Notes: generated by a model from the letters alone, not told the origin. A stretch of 64,000 bases of DNA from Ctenosaura bakeri (GCA_948474755.1 CAOLHI010000354.1:496001-560000), one strand, 5' to 3'; counted from the stretch's first letter, positions 1-10,684 are shown. A program made the numbers and translations.

Positions 1-44
1 TTTAGAGGACTAAAGATTAAGGGGTACTGCAAAGTCCGGTTCTT

Positions 45-130
45 CAGCAGAATCCCAGGATTCCATAGAATGGAGCCATAACAGTTAACAGTGGTATCAA
101 ACTGCTCTAAAAGCACAGTCTGGATACACT
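45..130. repeat. Old palindromic-MITE half copy
   Basis: A stretch beginning aatcccaggattccatag and ending agcacagtctggatacac resembles the right arm of the inverted-repeat MITE family seen complete elsewhere (for example 45.6 and 46.2 kb). The left arm is absent and divergence is high, so this is an old fragment. Confidence 0.45.
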
Positions 131-139
131 CTGAATTAC

Positions 140-1279
140 ACCCACCAGTAGGAAAGCAGGAAGATAAAATTAGCTTTCCTAATCTGAGCAGCTGTGAAGA
201 GGTACTTTTAAAGAGGTAGATTGATTTGGGGGCTTTGGGATTGGTATTGCTTGGGGGCTGACATCATTTCCTATTTGTATATGTGCTTATTTGCTGTGGC
301 ATCCTATCAATTTGATAAGGAACTACATAATAATACAAAGATATAAGCCTCTCTCTTCCAAATAAAAAGTTGTCTCAAACTCCTTGCAGCTTGGAAGCAG
401 AGGAAGTGTGAAACAGACCTTTTATTTGATTTTTGTCCTGGGACAAAAAATCATGTTTCTTCTTAAATTGCCTGGTGCCCTGCAGAGAGAGAATGGTGTC
501 AGATCACATATCTATTCTTTCAGAATAGATCACCTGTCTGGCTCCTTTTTTTGCTTCTCCATGCTATTAGCTCAAGCATTTCAGCTATATATGAATTAGA
601 TTCCTTCTCTGTGCGCCTGCAGAACTGTAACTCGGATGTGATGGGAATGAAATGCATTTATATAGAAGCCTGCGAGGGAAGAGAGGGAGAAAGTGTCTGC
701 AAATCTTTAATGTTGCCCATTTTTCAAGAGCATTCACTCTGTTCATCATAATCCCATTTTCTGCCTTCGACATGTCATTACTGCCCACCGGATTTGGGGT
801 GACAGCAGCAGGAAATGAGCTGTAAAAACATTAAACAGGTTTAAAAAAGAGAAAGAAAAAAAAAGAAAAAATCATTAGCACTTTAAAGATATTTAATGAA
901 CTTCAGGCAGTTCCCAGAATAGGTAAGTATAAATTCTATTTGCAGATGGAAGGAAGGTGTGAATATGCACACAGGCAGTGGCAAAGATCTGAACTTCATT
1001 TAGGAGGCCTTAGTAGGAACAGCTCTCCATGTGTAATTTGCTTCTGTATCCATTACTGGTAAAATGCATAGGAATTTCATGGGTGTACCAATTAAATCAA
1101 AATTTGCAACTCAGGTCTGTCAACTCAGCTTGTAGGAATGATGGGCTGATCTTCACTTGACCTTGAAATTTGATTCTTCTCTGTTTGCTGTGTGCTGTTG
1201 GACTTTTGCTCTGCACTGCCGGCTTAAGAAGTCCTTTTTTTTTTTTTTCCCAAAGAGAAGAAAACTTTCTTCTAAGGTA
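140..1279. other. Unique AT-rich DNA, no gene seen
   Basis: Short chance frames only, with no protein-like composition and no repeat that I recognise. There is an A-rich run at 844-870. Confidence 0.6.
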
Positions 1280-1290
1280 AGCTTAAGAGG

Positions 1291-1486
1291 GAGACCCAGC
1301 ATGATGCAGTGGTTTGGGCATTCGACTATGACCCTAGAGACCAGAGTTCATTTCCCTGCTCAGCCATGGAAACCCACTGGTTGATCTTGAATGTGTTTCA
1401 CACACTCAGACCCAGAAATGCACCTAATAGTTTCACCTTAGGGTCATCGTAAGCCAGAACTTACTTGAAGGCACATAACAACAACG
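1291..1486 (+). mobile_element. tRNA-derived SINE, complete, with TSD
   Basis: The tRNA-like head (cagcatgatgcagtggtttg, then gagaccagagttca resembling a pol III B box) is followed by a body with cagccatggaaacccactgg. The tail ends cttgaaggcacataacaacaac. An exact 11-bp direct repeat agcttaagagg flanks it (1280-1290 and 1487-1497), which marks a target-site duplication made by LINE machinery. The same SINE recurs at least nine times in the window. It carries no coding capacity. Confidence 0.88.
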
Positions 1487-1499
1487 AGCTTAAGAGGAG

Positions 1500-3725
1500 G
1501 GCATGTGCATGTCAGATATGATGGTGTTTGCAACAGTTACACTAGCAAGAGCTTTTTGCTTTTTCACACCTACTCTCTTCCTGTATCACTCTAACCTGCA
1601 GTCATTTTTTCTCCTCCCTCTCCCTCCTCCATTAGACCATGTATTTGACTATGAAAAATATTTGTAAGTAAAGCTACTTTATACATTTTATGAAGAAAAC
1701 TAAGCTTGCTTGTTTCTATGCTAGACCCTCTGTGGAGGAGGAGGAGTGTGGAACTGGTTGCTGTTCAGCTTCTAGCTTCCTAATTTATTTACTTTCCTTT
1801 AGAGATCCACTACTGTCTTTCACATTTTCGAACAATTCTTTTCTAACATCCCTCCCATCCCCCAGTAAATTTAAAAGTTTGAATCCCAAGTTACTCAATG
1901 ACCAATCAGGTAGGAAAAATTGGTCAAGCAAAGAATGATGTTTCTGTGTTATTGTTACATTTTTACTCTATTCTATATCTATATGTATCTATATAAATAT
2001 GTATATCTATATTTTCTATTCTATATCTATGTATTCTATATCTATATCTATTCTATATGTATATATTTTCTGAGCTCTGCCCAGGTTGAAAACAATTGTC
2101 CAGAACAGTGAGATCAGTTCACCCATCACTGTTTATAATGTTTGCTCCGTCACTGAACTGTTTTTTCCCCCTGTGGGGAGCGGTATCCTAATAACACTGC
2201 AGAAGGCTTTCTTCCTTTGTCCTTTCCATCCAATCCCTTACAGTTTTCAAGAGAGAAAAAGTAAAGTAACCTCAGCCATCTCTGAGCCTAATGGGTTTCC
2301 TAATAAAGAATGTGTTGACATGTTTTGCCTTTTTCATCCCTGCTCTCAGAACACACACACACACAGAGAGAGAGAGAGCTCGCCTTAGAAGAGGGATCCC
2401 CTTTTCTGAAATTGTGTTTCCAGCAGCAGCAAATAATTGGCAGATGAAATTAGAGGCCAGTCTTCAAAGAGGTATTCCAAATTGTGCGTTTTGCCATCTT
2501 AACAGGCTAAGCCCTCCTTACCAGTCTGTGCTTGTTTCCCCCTTGAAATTATGTTTGACTACAGGGCATGAAATGTTATTCATCCATCTTGGGATCTCTG
2601 TTCCATCCATTTCTATTCAGATTTGCTACTGAGTAGCAGCGGCAGGTATTTGGGGAGGGGGGATTTTCAGGTATTTGTGTTTCTTCCTTTCTTTTCTTCC
2701 CTAGTTCTTCATTTTTATGCAGGAGAGAGAAGTATGAAAAGCAAAGCAAATGAGGATCAGAAATAAAGTGAAGGACTGAAAGCAATCCATTAACACAGTG
2801 GAGTTTATTATTCCTTGACATGCCCTCATGATATGTGAGACATCATATACGGAATGGAAAGTTAAAAACTGCCTCCAAAATAATAATGATAATAAATGCC
2901 CCCCATTTGCTCTTTCTTGGGAAAGAAAAGTGGTCAAGGCCAGCACAGAAAGGGTGGTATTGTGGCGGTTGGTGGGCACGAGGTTAATATCCATTTCACT
3001 CCCTGGCAGTAGCAATTTCACGGATCTTGTCATCTGTGGATGGTTGCAGGAAGGGAAGATCAGAAATGACAAATATCCACATTACCTCCTGGGATTAAAA
3101 TGCCACGAAAAGTTCTTTTAATATGAAGCTGTCAGTTGATCAACGATTTGATTATATAACGGAAGCCTTAGCTTAAAAAAAATACCAAGGCCATACATGA
3201 AAATGCAAAGGTAGCTAAAATTTTCAAGTTTCTTATATATAACCCCAAATGGACTTACCCTAGGATAAGGATATGGTTTGAATGGTATGCTGTTTTCTTT
3301 ATTTCTCTTCTGTTTTTTCAAAGTTTTTTTTAAAAAAAATAAATATCCATATTTATAGATGTAACACATTTTAAATTGTTTGGACTAGAGACTTCTCTTG
3401 GCTATAAAGTGTCAGAATTGTGTAGAACATAGGAATATTTTTAAATATCTAGTGAAGATTCAAGGATAGACAATGAAACTTACATGCTAATATTTATGTG
3501 TGCTATACAGTTTTGCTCTGTGGAGTTTCCATGAAAATTTTCAATTATCAGAAGAGCTTACAGAAGGAAAGGACTCTAACCCCCAGTGGGAATCATAGGT
3601 TTTAACTAAGCACAGATAATAATAGATTTAAAGAATCTCAAAGTAAAGGAAGGAAATCTATCTCAGTATAGGAAATGTAGGTGGAGGGCTGTAATTGTCC
3701 CTATGATGCCTCTTTTGTATGAATG
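1500..3725. other. Unique DNA with simple repeats, no gene seen
   Basis: It contains a degenerate TATCTA-type AT-rich tandem stretch (about 1968-2070) and an (AC)n(AG)n run (2351-2378). Open frames of 80-120 residues here have no recognisable domain and overlap on both strands, so they look like chance. Confidence 0.55.
1968..2070. repeat. TATCTA-type microsatellite
   Basis: Imperfect repeats of tctata, tatcta and tatgta over about 100 bp, almost pure A/T with scattered C. The 63-residue Tyr/Phe-rich frame across it is an artefact of the repeat. Confidence 0.75.
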
Positions 3726-3727
3726 TG

Positions 3728-4420
3728 AAAAAATCTGTGGTGGATTGAACCAATGATCTATTTAGTTCAGCATCCTCTTTCCCAGTGTCCAACCAAATGC
3801 CTATGGGAAGCACTTGAGGGCAATGTGATTCTCTTCCGTATGTGATCCTCAGTTATCTGGTATTCAGAGGGATACTGCTTATGATCCTGAAGGTAGCATA
3901 TAGCCGTGATGACTTGTTGTGTGCCATCAAGTCATTTCTAACTTGTGCAGACCCTAAGACAAACCTACCATGGGGTTTTCTTGGCAAGATTTGATCGGAG
4001 GAGTTTTGCCATTGCTTTCCAAGCTGAGAGTGTTTGACTTGCCCAAAATCAGCTAGTGGGTTTCCATGGCTGAGCAGAGATTCAAACTATAGTCTCCTTG
4101 AGTCTCAAACACTAAACCACTGCATCAAGCTGGCTCTCCATGGTGACTAGTAACCCTTTAATAGCTTTGTCTTCCATGACTTTATTTCATTGCCTCCTAA
4201 AGCATTCGAATTGACAACTAACACTACATTCTTTGGAAGGGAATACCACAATTAAATTATGTGCTGTGTGCAGAAGTATTCCTTTTATTCCTCTACCTCC
4301 TGTCAATCAGCTTGATTGCATGACCCTGGATTCAAGTGTCATGAAAAAGGCCTCCCTACCTTCTCCAGACATAAGTTTATACTCTATCATGCCTCTCTTC
4401 CTTACCTTCCCCCCAATTCT
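3728..4420 (-). mobile_element. Degraded non-LTR LINE 3' fragment (CR1/L2-like)
   Basis: Plus-strand landmarks such as tagttcagcatcctctttcc, the text around tctggtattcagaggg, and a minus-strand peptide with FMEDKAI-like sequence near 4170 match a LINE C-terminus and 3' end common in squamates. It is split by a tRNA-SINE at 3915-4140. Stops and frameshifts are frequent. The clade (CR1 versus L2) is inferred rather than resolved. Confidence 0.5.
3915..4140 (-). mobile_element. tRNA-derived SINE inside a LINE fragment
   Basis: On the minus strand it reads head (gagccagcttgatgcagtgg) to tail (gatggcacacaacaa-like). An imperfect 8-bp duplication flanks it: tgatgact (3907-3914) and tggtgact (4141-4148). 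LINE sequence continues on both sides, so the SINE is younger than the LINE. Confidence 0.82.
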
Positions 4421-5235
4421 AATAGTTGTAGATTGCACCCTCCACCCACTCACATGTAAAAAAATTGCAAACTTGGCCAACATTCTACACAATGGATGAA
4501 ATGGAAAGCTTCTGCCAAATAAAATGTGTTAGGCGGTAGTCTTTAAGATGCCACACAAAACTCTCTTCTACTTGCCTGTCAAATGAGTCTCTGGAATGTA
4601 TAGTACTTTCAAGAGGACCTCTCTTGACAATCTTGACATTTTGGATAGATTCATGACAAGTTGGACAATCCTTAGACAGTCAAGCTACAGAGTTGGTTTA
4701 AGCCCATTTTTGGCTTAAAAAGAAAAACAGAATGCCTTGAATTGGGTTCAAAATGGAAATTTGGCGAGTACCAAAAGGCTAAGAACTTTGTACTCCTCTA
4801 TTGTGAGAAATGTCAATTTATGCCTAACCTCTGCTTCCTCTTCTTGAACTCATTCAGGATCCTGTTACCAATCTATAGAGCCAGCAACTTTCTGCACCAA
4901 AGATACACCCATGACTTCCCTCCACTGTACATGGGTTTCACTGTGCAATAAAATAGGTACTTCCCCTACTCCTGCTGGCTTTCTGGCCTCATAACTCTTG
5001 TATTTTGTATTGAACTGGTCAATGTGGAAAGTTAAGATTTGTAACATTGAATGAGGATAAGGACTTTGGCCTCATTATGTACATGCTTGACTTGCATAGC
5101 TAGTTCACTGTATCCAGTGATGCTTTGTCAAGGAGAATGAGATAATTTGTCAGGTGGGGCTTTTCTTCATACTTGCAGAAATAGGTTGTCTTGTAAGCCT
5201 TTCTTACTTTTTCAATTCTGGCTTGTGATAGTAGT
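4421..5235. other. Unique DNA, no gene seen
   Basis: Only short, non-protein-like frames. No repeat that I recognise. Confidence 0.5.
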
Positions 5236-5237
5236 AG

Positions 5238-5800
5238 TTTTTATTTGCTGTCAAGTTCACTTTGACTTATGGTGACCCTATAAATTGGAGACCTCCAAGT
5301 CATCTTATCATCAACAGCCCTGCTCAGGTTATGCAGCCTCAGGGCCATAGTTTCCTTGACTAGGGCCATTTCTGCACTAGACTTTTATAGCACTATGATT
5401 CCACTTGAAACATCCTATGGAAGTCTGGGGTTTGCAGTTTCGGGAGGGGCCAGTCGGCCCCTCCCAAAACTGCAAACCCCAGGATTCCATAGGATGTTTC
5501 AAGCGGAATCATAGCGCTATAAAAGCCTAGTGTGGAAAAGGCTCGAGTCTAGCCATCTGTAATGCAGTCTTCCTCTTTTCCCTAGTGCCTTCTGCCTTAC
5601 AAACATTATTGTCTTTTCTAATGGGTCATTTCTCTTCACAATATGTTCAAAGTATAACAGCCTTAGTTTGGCTTCTAGGCAAAGTTCAGGTTTAATTTGT
5701 TCTTGATCCCATTACTTTGTCTTTTTGGCAATGATAGTATTCATAGAACTCTCCTCCAGACCATGTTTCTCATCCCACAAGCTTTCTTCGGTCCAGGTTT
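5238..5800 (-). mobile_element. Bov-B (RTE) LINE 3' end, interrupted by a MITE
   Basis: The minus strand encodes a degenerate C-terminus with the pattern LEKTIM...GKRGR...RWLDS (about 5560-5640), typical of RTE/Bov-B-type elements of squamates. The 3' tail reads ctataggg-like then caccataagtcaaagtgaac (5246-5285). That tail is the piece shared with the SINEs in this window. A palindromic MITE (5364-5543) splits the copy. The 5' part is missing and the frame has stops. The family name comes from my recollection of Bov-B C-termini. Confidence 0.6.
5364..5543. mobile_element. Palindromic MITE, copy 1
   Basis: An almost perfect inverted repeat of about 180 bp: ggccatttctgcac at the left, gtgtggaaaaggctc at the right, and a centre of gggaggggccagtcggcccc with a loop of only a few bases. 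It has no coding capacity and must be mobilised in trans. Both arms carry the copy-specific variant gaaacatcctatgg / ccataggatgtttc, where most other copies have caacatcctatgg. It sits inside the Bov-B fragment. Confidence 0.85.
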
Positions 5801-5973
5801 TCATAGGCAATGAAAAATCAGAGGTGAATTGTCAGTTCGTTTTTGGGAAACATAGCCTCTACCAGTTGGTATTTGTTGGCATTCTCCCATCCAAGTACTA
5901 ACCAGGGCTGACCCTGCTTAGCTCCCAAGATCAGCCGTGATCTGATGCCGTTAGGATGTTTAGGCCCATAGCT
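5801..5973 (-). mobile_element. 5S-rRNA-derived SINE, 3'-truncated
   Basis: 5854-5973 on the minus strand aligns along its length with vertebrate 5S rRNA, including gctaagcagggtcagccctg and agtacttggatgggaga (internal control region, box C). Downstream on that strand is a SINE body (aggctatgtttcccaaaaac...cacctctga) instead of a 5S terminator, so this is a SINE head and not a 5S gene. The body stops where the Bov-B fragment begins, near 5800. Confidence 0.8.
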
Positions 5974-8340
5974 CTGACTAGCATCCTCCAACTGCTACTG
6001 CATCCAGTTAGAGGGCTTTGTGCGGCTCAGCAACTCGGCTGCAGCAGGCTGTCTATCAACAGACTGGACAAGGAATAGAGATGAAAAAGATGCAGTCAGA
6101 ACACTTCTGGGAATGCAAATGTTTAACTTTACTGTAAACCTGGTGTAGTGTGTATTTTTCTAGTGCAATCTGGTTTTTAACACTGAACTGGAGACCAAAC
6201 AGTAAAACTGAACTGAGGTGTGTACCTATACATTACCTTATCAGGTGCATTTGTAACCTAAAATTGAGTCTACGTAGAGCTTGAGCTGAAATCTAAGTTT
6301 ACACATTCGTTTATTTTCTGCATTTCCCATTGGTATTGTGACCTTTGTCAGTCTGGAGCTATGTAACAGATACTCCTTTTCCAAAACTAGATTTGGTTTA
6401 AGTTTCTAGTTGAGGTTTAAAGTAGCTATTTGAGGCTTTACTGCTACAGCACAAAAGAGAAAATTAAATTTCTATAGGATGTCCTGGCCCTGCACTGCCC
6501 CTCATTCACTTCCTGGGTTGTTCCCCCAACCATCTATACAGCCCAACATATCTAGGTGCTTTCGCACATCATTAAATCTGAGAGCTTCTATATCATAAAA
6601 GCTCATGCTAAAATAAAACCCAGTCTTAAAGATGCTCCCACGTTCTTTTTTTTCTTTTTTTTCCTTTTTTTTTTTTTTTTTTTTGCTCTCTCCCTCCTGT
6701 CCTCCTTTCGTAGTCTCCAAACAATAAATTTTGCAACAGCTGGAACAAATCCATTTGTGAAGGTACTGAATGAGTTGCAAGGCGGGGGGGGGGATCTGAT
6801 AGGAAACACAGATGCAATAATTAGGAAGAAAATTGTTCCCTACTGCCAAGATTAAGAAAGGAAATTGTACCTCTTACATCTCCTCTTCCCACTCTTTCAC
6901 TTAGAGCAGCCTTGACCAAATATCTGAGCAAGACCTAAATAACTAGCAGTTCCAAGGAACCTAAGGGTGTTTGCTTAGTAAAGGATCTGAAGTTTGAGTT
7001 CTGGCTTATTGCTCCCACACAAGCCAGGATTTCTGAAAGAAAACCATACCCTGGTTTACTGTCCTGCCTTGTAAAGGGAGAAATGGCTAGGATTCTGGGT
7101 TTGCCATGCTAGACAAATAGTTTCTAGTTTGTGCTAGTGGAAGGAGTCAAGCAGAAGTGAGCAGACTGCATGCACCAGCTCATTCACAGTTATTCTGGAA
7201 AATATCTGGCCATCCTATTACATCATTGTTATGCCCAAGACATTTTGCTACCTGAAGCAGAACAGCAAAAACTCCCCACAAATCAAGATGCGTAATACCC
7301 TAAGCCACATACATTATTTTGAAACATGATGCAGAAGATCCCATAGGAATCCTTCCCTACCTCCGGTAACAACAATAATAAAAATAAAGTAGCAAACGAA
7401 CTGCTACCCTTTCAAGACACCCTAGATCAGCTGCCTGATATTTGTGCTCCCCTCTGTCAAATAGTAGGACTGTCCTTGCACATCTCTGTCCTTGAACAGA
7501 GGGGAAGGTCAGAAGAAACACTTGGGCACTACTCCTGCTGCCCTCCAGCATTTGCCACCTGAGGCAATAGTCTTATACCACCCAATGATCCTGCTCATTC
7601 TGTGACACTTGCAGAGTCAGTCGCATGCGGATTTGAAATAGAAAAGGTGTTTTAATGGCCTGTTATCAGCAATAGGTAGTCCCCCCTCCATTTTCTCTCT
7701 CTTCAGTAAAATACAACAGTACTAACTCTGCCCCAAATACAATCTTTCTCTCTCCTTGCAGAATACCTCACTTTCTAGTCCCCATCATTTAAACCCATTC
7801 TTCCTAACTCATCACTTATATTTAAACTCAGGCTATCTCGCCAACTCAAGGTTTCTCCAGCCGTGGCACCTTTAAAAAACTGATTTGCCAAGATGTATGA
7901 AGGGGTTGCAAAGAGGCAGGGATGTTTTTTGAAGCCATAGTCTGGGTTGAGACAAGTCATTAAGGATTATAAATAGCTCCTAAAGGGTTGAGTGATATGG
8001 GCCTGAACCACATTAATATCCTTTAAAACCTTCCAACAAAACTCTGCTCTAATATTGGCATTTTATTTATTCATGCATTTCACCTTCTCCATGTGTGCTG
8101 CTATTTCAGAGAAGTCTCATCATCTCCTCCTACTGACACACGCTGTTAGCCTGGAACAAAAAGCTTCGGTTTCAAATTTAGTCTCTAGCACAATGAAGCC
8201 TAGAAGCAGCAGACCTAAATGGAGGGTGAGACCACAACAAAGGTTACATTTAGGACAGAACGACAGAAAGGCATAAAGCGAGGATAGTTGAGGTTAGCTT
8301 TGGCATTACACAGAGGCAGGAAAAGAAGACTGCTACCTCT
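5974..8340. other. Unique DNA with poly-T tract, no gene seen
   Basis: A T-rich tract at about 6647-6684 and a G9 run near 6783-6793 create low-complexity frames (Lys-rich or Phe-rich). No domain, RNA gene or clear repeat otherwise. Confidence 0.5.
6647..6684. repeat. Poly-T/CT low-complexity tract
   Basis: About 38 bp of T with isolated C. It could be the reverse-complement A tail of an old retroposon, but no element body is recognisable beside it. Confidence 0.7.
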
Positions 8341-8346
8341 CCTTAT

Positions 8347-8524
8347 GGCCATTTCCGCACTGTACTCTTATCTGGTGATTATTCCACTTTCAACATGCTA
8401 TGGAATCCTGGGGTTTGCTGTTTAGGGAGGGGCCAGCCGGCCCCTCCCTAAACTGCAAACCCCAGGATTCCATAGCATGTTGAAAGTGGAATAATCACCG
8501 GATAAGAGTGCAGTGCGGAAATGG
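8347..8524. mobile_element. Palindromic MITE, copy 2
   Basis: Inverted repeat of about 178 bp (ggccatttccgcactg left, cagtgcggaaatgg right; centre agggaggggccagccggccc). The arms are nearly perfect. Arm-matched variants include catgctatgg / ccatagcatg, where other copies have catcctatgg, and gtgattattcc / ggaataatcac. A transcript would fold into a hairpin of about 85 bp. Confidence 0.87.
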
Positions 8525-8828
8525 TGTACTTCCACTCTGTTATCCAAAGAAGGAACTTTTCTGTGCCTCCCATGACGGATGTGCGTGACCTGGGTGCTTA
8601 CATATCTGTTCGGGTGAGATATGCAAATTCCAACTTTTGACATTACATGGGCAATGAGAGGAGAGGAGGCTGGAGTCAATTGGATGCTTTCCTCCTCGCC
8701 ACTTTGATACAACATCTAAAGTTAACCTATGATAATGTTATGCATGGCGCATTGCCAGTTTTTACTGAATTATAAACCTAAACTATGGATTAATGCAGAA
8801 CCAGGAAACTGACTTTTAAGACTGATAT

Positions 8829-8953
8829 GGAATCATGAGGCCCTCCAGATATTGTTGGACTGCAGCTCCTATAGTCATAGGGTTGTAACATAGTCAGGAC
8901 TGAGTAATGCTGGGAATTGCAATCCAGTAACATCTGAAGTGCAGCATGATTCC
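8829..8953. mobile_element. MITE of a second family (ccagat-ttgttggac type)
   Basis: Perfect 9-bp terminal inverted repeats, ggaatcatg (8829) and catgattcc (8945). Inside, ccagatattgttggactgca is mirrored by tgcaatccagtaacatctg. The architecture is that of a short non-autonomous DNA transposon; other copies lie at 43.5, 55.2 and 60.1 kb. Confidence 0.7.
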
Positions 8954-9282
8954 CATTCCTGTTTAAGATGAATTAATGTGAAAATGTGCTGTAGCCATTC
9001 ATAACTGAGCAACAACTTGCTCTTGCTTCTATACAGAGGACTTCCATCATCATCCCATAATGCTCATTCTTCTTGAAAGTAAACTTTCCAGCTCTGGATT
9101 CATGGTAGGAACAAAAGTCAGACTTTGATCAATTGTAGTGAGAACCAAGTCATCTGTTATAAAACATCATTCCAGGACTATGCCCACCTATCTGCAAAAT
9201 TTGGTGGTGAAATTCTTCCAACTTCCTCACCTCAATTGGCTTTTGTTCAAAAGTTTATTTTCCCACTTTGAAGCTTCTAAAC

Positions 9283-9653
9283 TCAACTTTCCCTTAGCCT
9301 TTTCTTTTTAAGTCTCCCTGTATACTGAATCGTAGAATCACAGTTTGAAGAAATCACAGTCCAACCCCCTGTGGGAATACATGTCCTAGTCTCTGAAGCA
9401 ACAGAAAACAATCTTGTCCCATCCTCCATGTGACCTCCTTTCAAATATTTAAACATGGCTCTCATGTCACCTCTTAACCCCTTCTTCTCCAGGCTAAACA
9501 TACCCAGCTCTCTAAGATAGTTCTCATCCACAGCATTATTTTCAAATACTGAGCTTGTAACTCTGTTAAAAAAGAGATCGGATTAGTCTGGTACGATTTG
9601 TTTTTGAGAAACCCATGTTGACTTTTAAGTGATCATGGCGTTCCTTTCTTAGG
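9283..9653 (-). mobile_element. CR1 LINE, 3' segment of a split copy
   Basis: 9283-9531 on the minus strand encodes a CR1 ORF2 C-terminus with the pattern [18 protein letters not shown]...FKYLKGG. The 3' end has ctgtgattctacgattc, the CR1-type terminal octamer region. Upstream (9540-9640) the peptide jumps to part of the RT domain, so an internal piece is missing. A GC-rich element follows at 9654. Confidence 0.72.
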
Positions 9654-10052
9654 CCCTTTCTGCACCTTACCTTTTTCTGGTGCTAGGGTGCAGGGATCGT
9701 GCGAAAAGCCTCCGGCAAGAGGCTCTCGCATCTGGGGTCCTTTGGCTCCGCATGAGCTGCCTGCTCGCGCAAGAGCCTGTCTCTTCCTTCCGCAGCGCAG
9801 CCTGAGACTTTCCCAGGTTGCGCTGGGGCAGAAAGCATGACCGATGCGGCTCTGGAGGCTCCGCATGCCAGGTAAGTGCGCGCAGGGCCCGGGAGCAATG
9901 CACAGCTTCTAGCTGAAAATGAAAAGGTGCACGATTGGCACCTGCCAGCCCCTTGAGCGTCGCACAATTGTGAATGCGTCATGCAGATCACTCCTCACAA
10001 TTGCTTGACGCTCCAGGCCCTCTTTCACATGGAAAATGCTGTGCAAAAAGGG
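9654..10052. mobile_element. GC-rich TIR element A, inside CR1
   Basis: A GC- and CpG-rich block of about 400 bp bounded by ccctttctgcac and gtgcaaaaaggg (11 of 12 inverted match). CR1 sequence continues on both sides. A TA lies at each border (ttcttTA-like and tgTAagtg), consistent with a TA duplication, though that is weak evidence. It shares segments with element B at 10.3 kb (for example gcagcctg, gcgctggggc, caggtaagtgcgcg). No transposase is encoded, so it is non-autonomous. The frames across it are GC-driven. Confidence 0.7.
9796..9871 (+). other. Exon-like module in GC-rich element A
   Basis: A pyrimidine tract ending in tcttccttccgcag precedes 76 nt, and the segment ends in ccag followed by gtaagt, a consensus 5' splice donor. 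Element B has the same arrangement with 75 nt. It is unknown whether these signals are used. Confidence 0.4.
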
Positions 10053-10297
10053 TGTAAGTGTTACAAACTGTCTGTTTCATGATCTACGCTAGAATCTTTC
10101 CTGGGTGATAATTGTTTGGGACCTCTTTTTTCCCCCTTTTTTTGAAAATGGGGATTACATTTGCCCTCCTCCTGTCTACTGGAACTTTACCTGTTCTCCA
10201 GGAATTCTCAAAGATTATTGCCAGTGGCTCTTGAGATTACTTCTGCCAGTTCTTTTAATACCCTTGGATATTGCTCATCTGGCCCTGGAGACTTGTA
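10053..10297 (-). mobile_element. CR1 LINE, RT-domain segment of the split copy
   Basis: The minus strand encodes an RT stretch with LAIIFENSWRTGKVP and ANVIPIFKK, typical of CR1 ORF2, with stops. It lies between GC-rich elements A and B and belongs to the same CR1 insertion as 9283-9653 and 10685-11225. Confidence 0.75.
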
Positions 10298-10684
10298 CCC
10301 TTTCCGCATGTTACCTGCTTGCGGAGGTGGGGGTGCTGTTCATGCAAGCAGCCTCTTGCGCAGGGCACTCACATCGCTCCTCCATTCTCCCGCAGCTGGC
10401 TTCCTGGTCGTGCGACCGTCGCGCAAGTGCCCTGCCCCTTCCTTCTGCAGTGCAGCCTGGGAGCTGTAGGCTGCGCTGGGGGAGGAAGCGTGACCGACCC
10501 GCTCGTCCGACGCACTGCAGGGCAGGTAAGTGCGCGAGGGCCCTGGGAGCCTTGTGCAACCACACAGCATTTTCGGCTTGAAGCCGAAAATGAAAGAGCT
10601 TTAGGCTCTTGAACGTTGCGTAAATGGGAGTGCGTCATATGGCTCAAGGGGCCCTCTCGTGTAAGAAACTGCATGCGAAAAGGG
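10298..10684. mobile_element. GC-rich TIR element B, inside CR1
   Basis: About 387 bp bounded by ccctttccgcatg and catgcgaaaaggg (12 of 13 inverted match). It is related to element A in order and content but clearly diverged from it. The host CR1 peptide resumes on the other side (gaattcatttagagtagcc). The 158-residue frame at 10105-10581 crosses CR1 and this element on the strand opposite the CR1 ORF, so it is not a gene. Confidence 0.72.
10451..10525 (+). other. Exon-like module in GC-rich element B
   Basis: Acceptor-like ccccttccttctgcag ends at 10450. The 75-nt segment ends in ggcag, and the donor gtaagt starts at 10526. Its position and size mirror the module in element A. Confidence 0.4.

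Noticed and set aside
5364..5543. 8-bp target-site duplication for palindromic MITE copy 1
   Set aside because: Flanks cttgactag and gagtctagc are only partly alike and overlap the expected Bov-B sequence; the duplication length cannot be fixed.
5854..5973. 5S rRNA gene on the minus strand
   Set aside because: Diverged from 5S, no T-run terminator after the 3' end, and it continues into a SINE body. It is a SINE head.
6502..6855. Lys-rich and Phe-rich frames of about 100 residues
   Set aside because: Produced by the poly-T tract at 6647-6684.
10105..10581. 158-residue open frame, plus strand
   Set aside because: It crosses CR1 sequence (antisense to the CR1 ORF) and a GC-rich DNA element. 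Other frames over the same bases are equally open because of the GC content.
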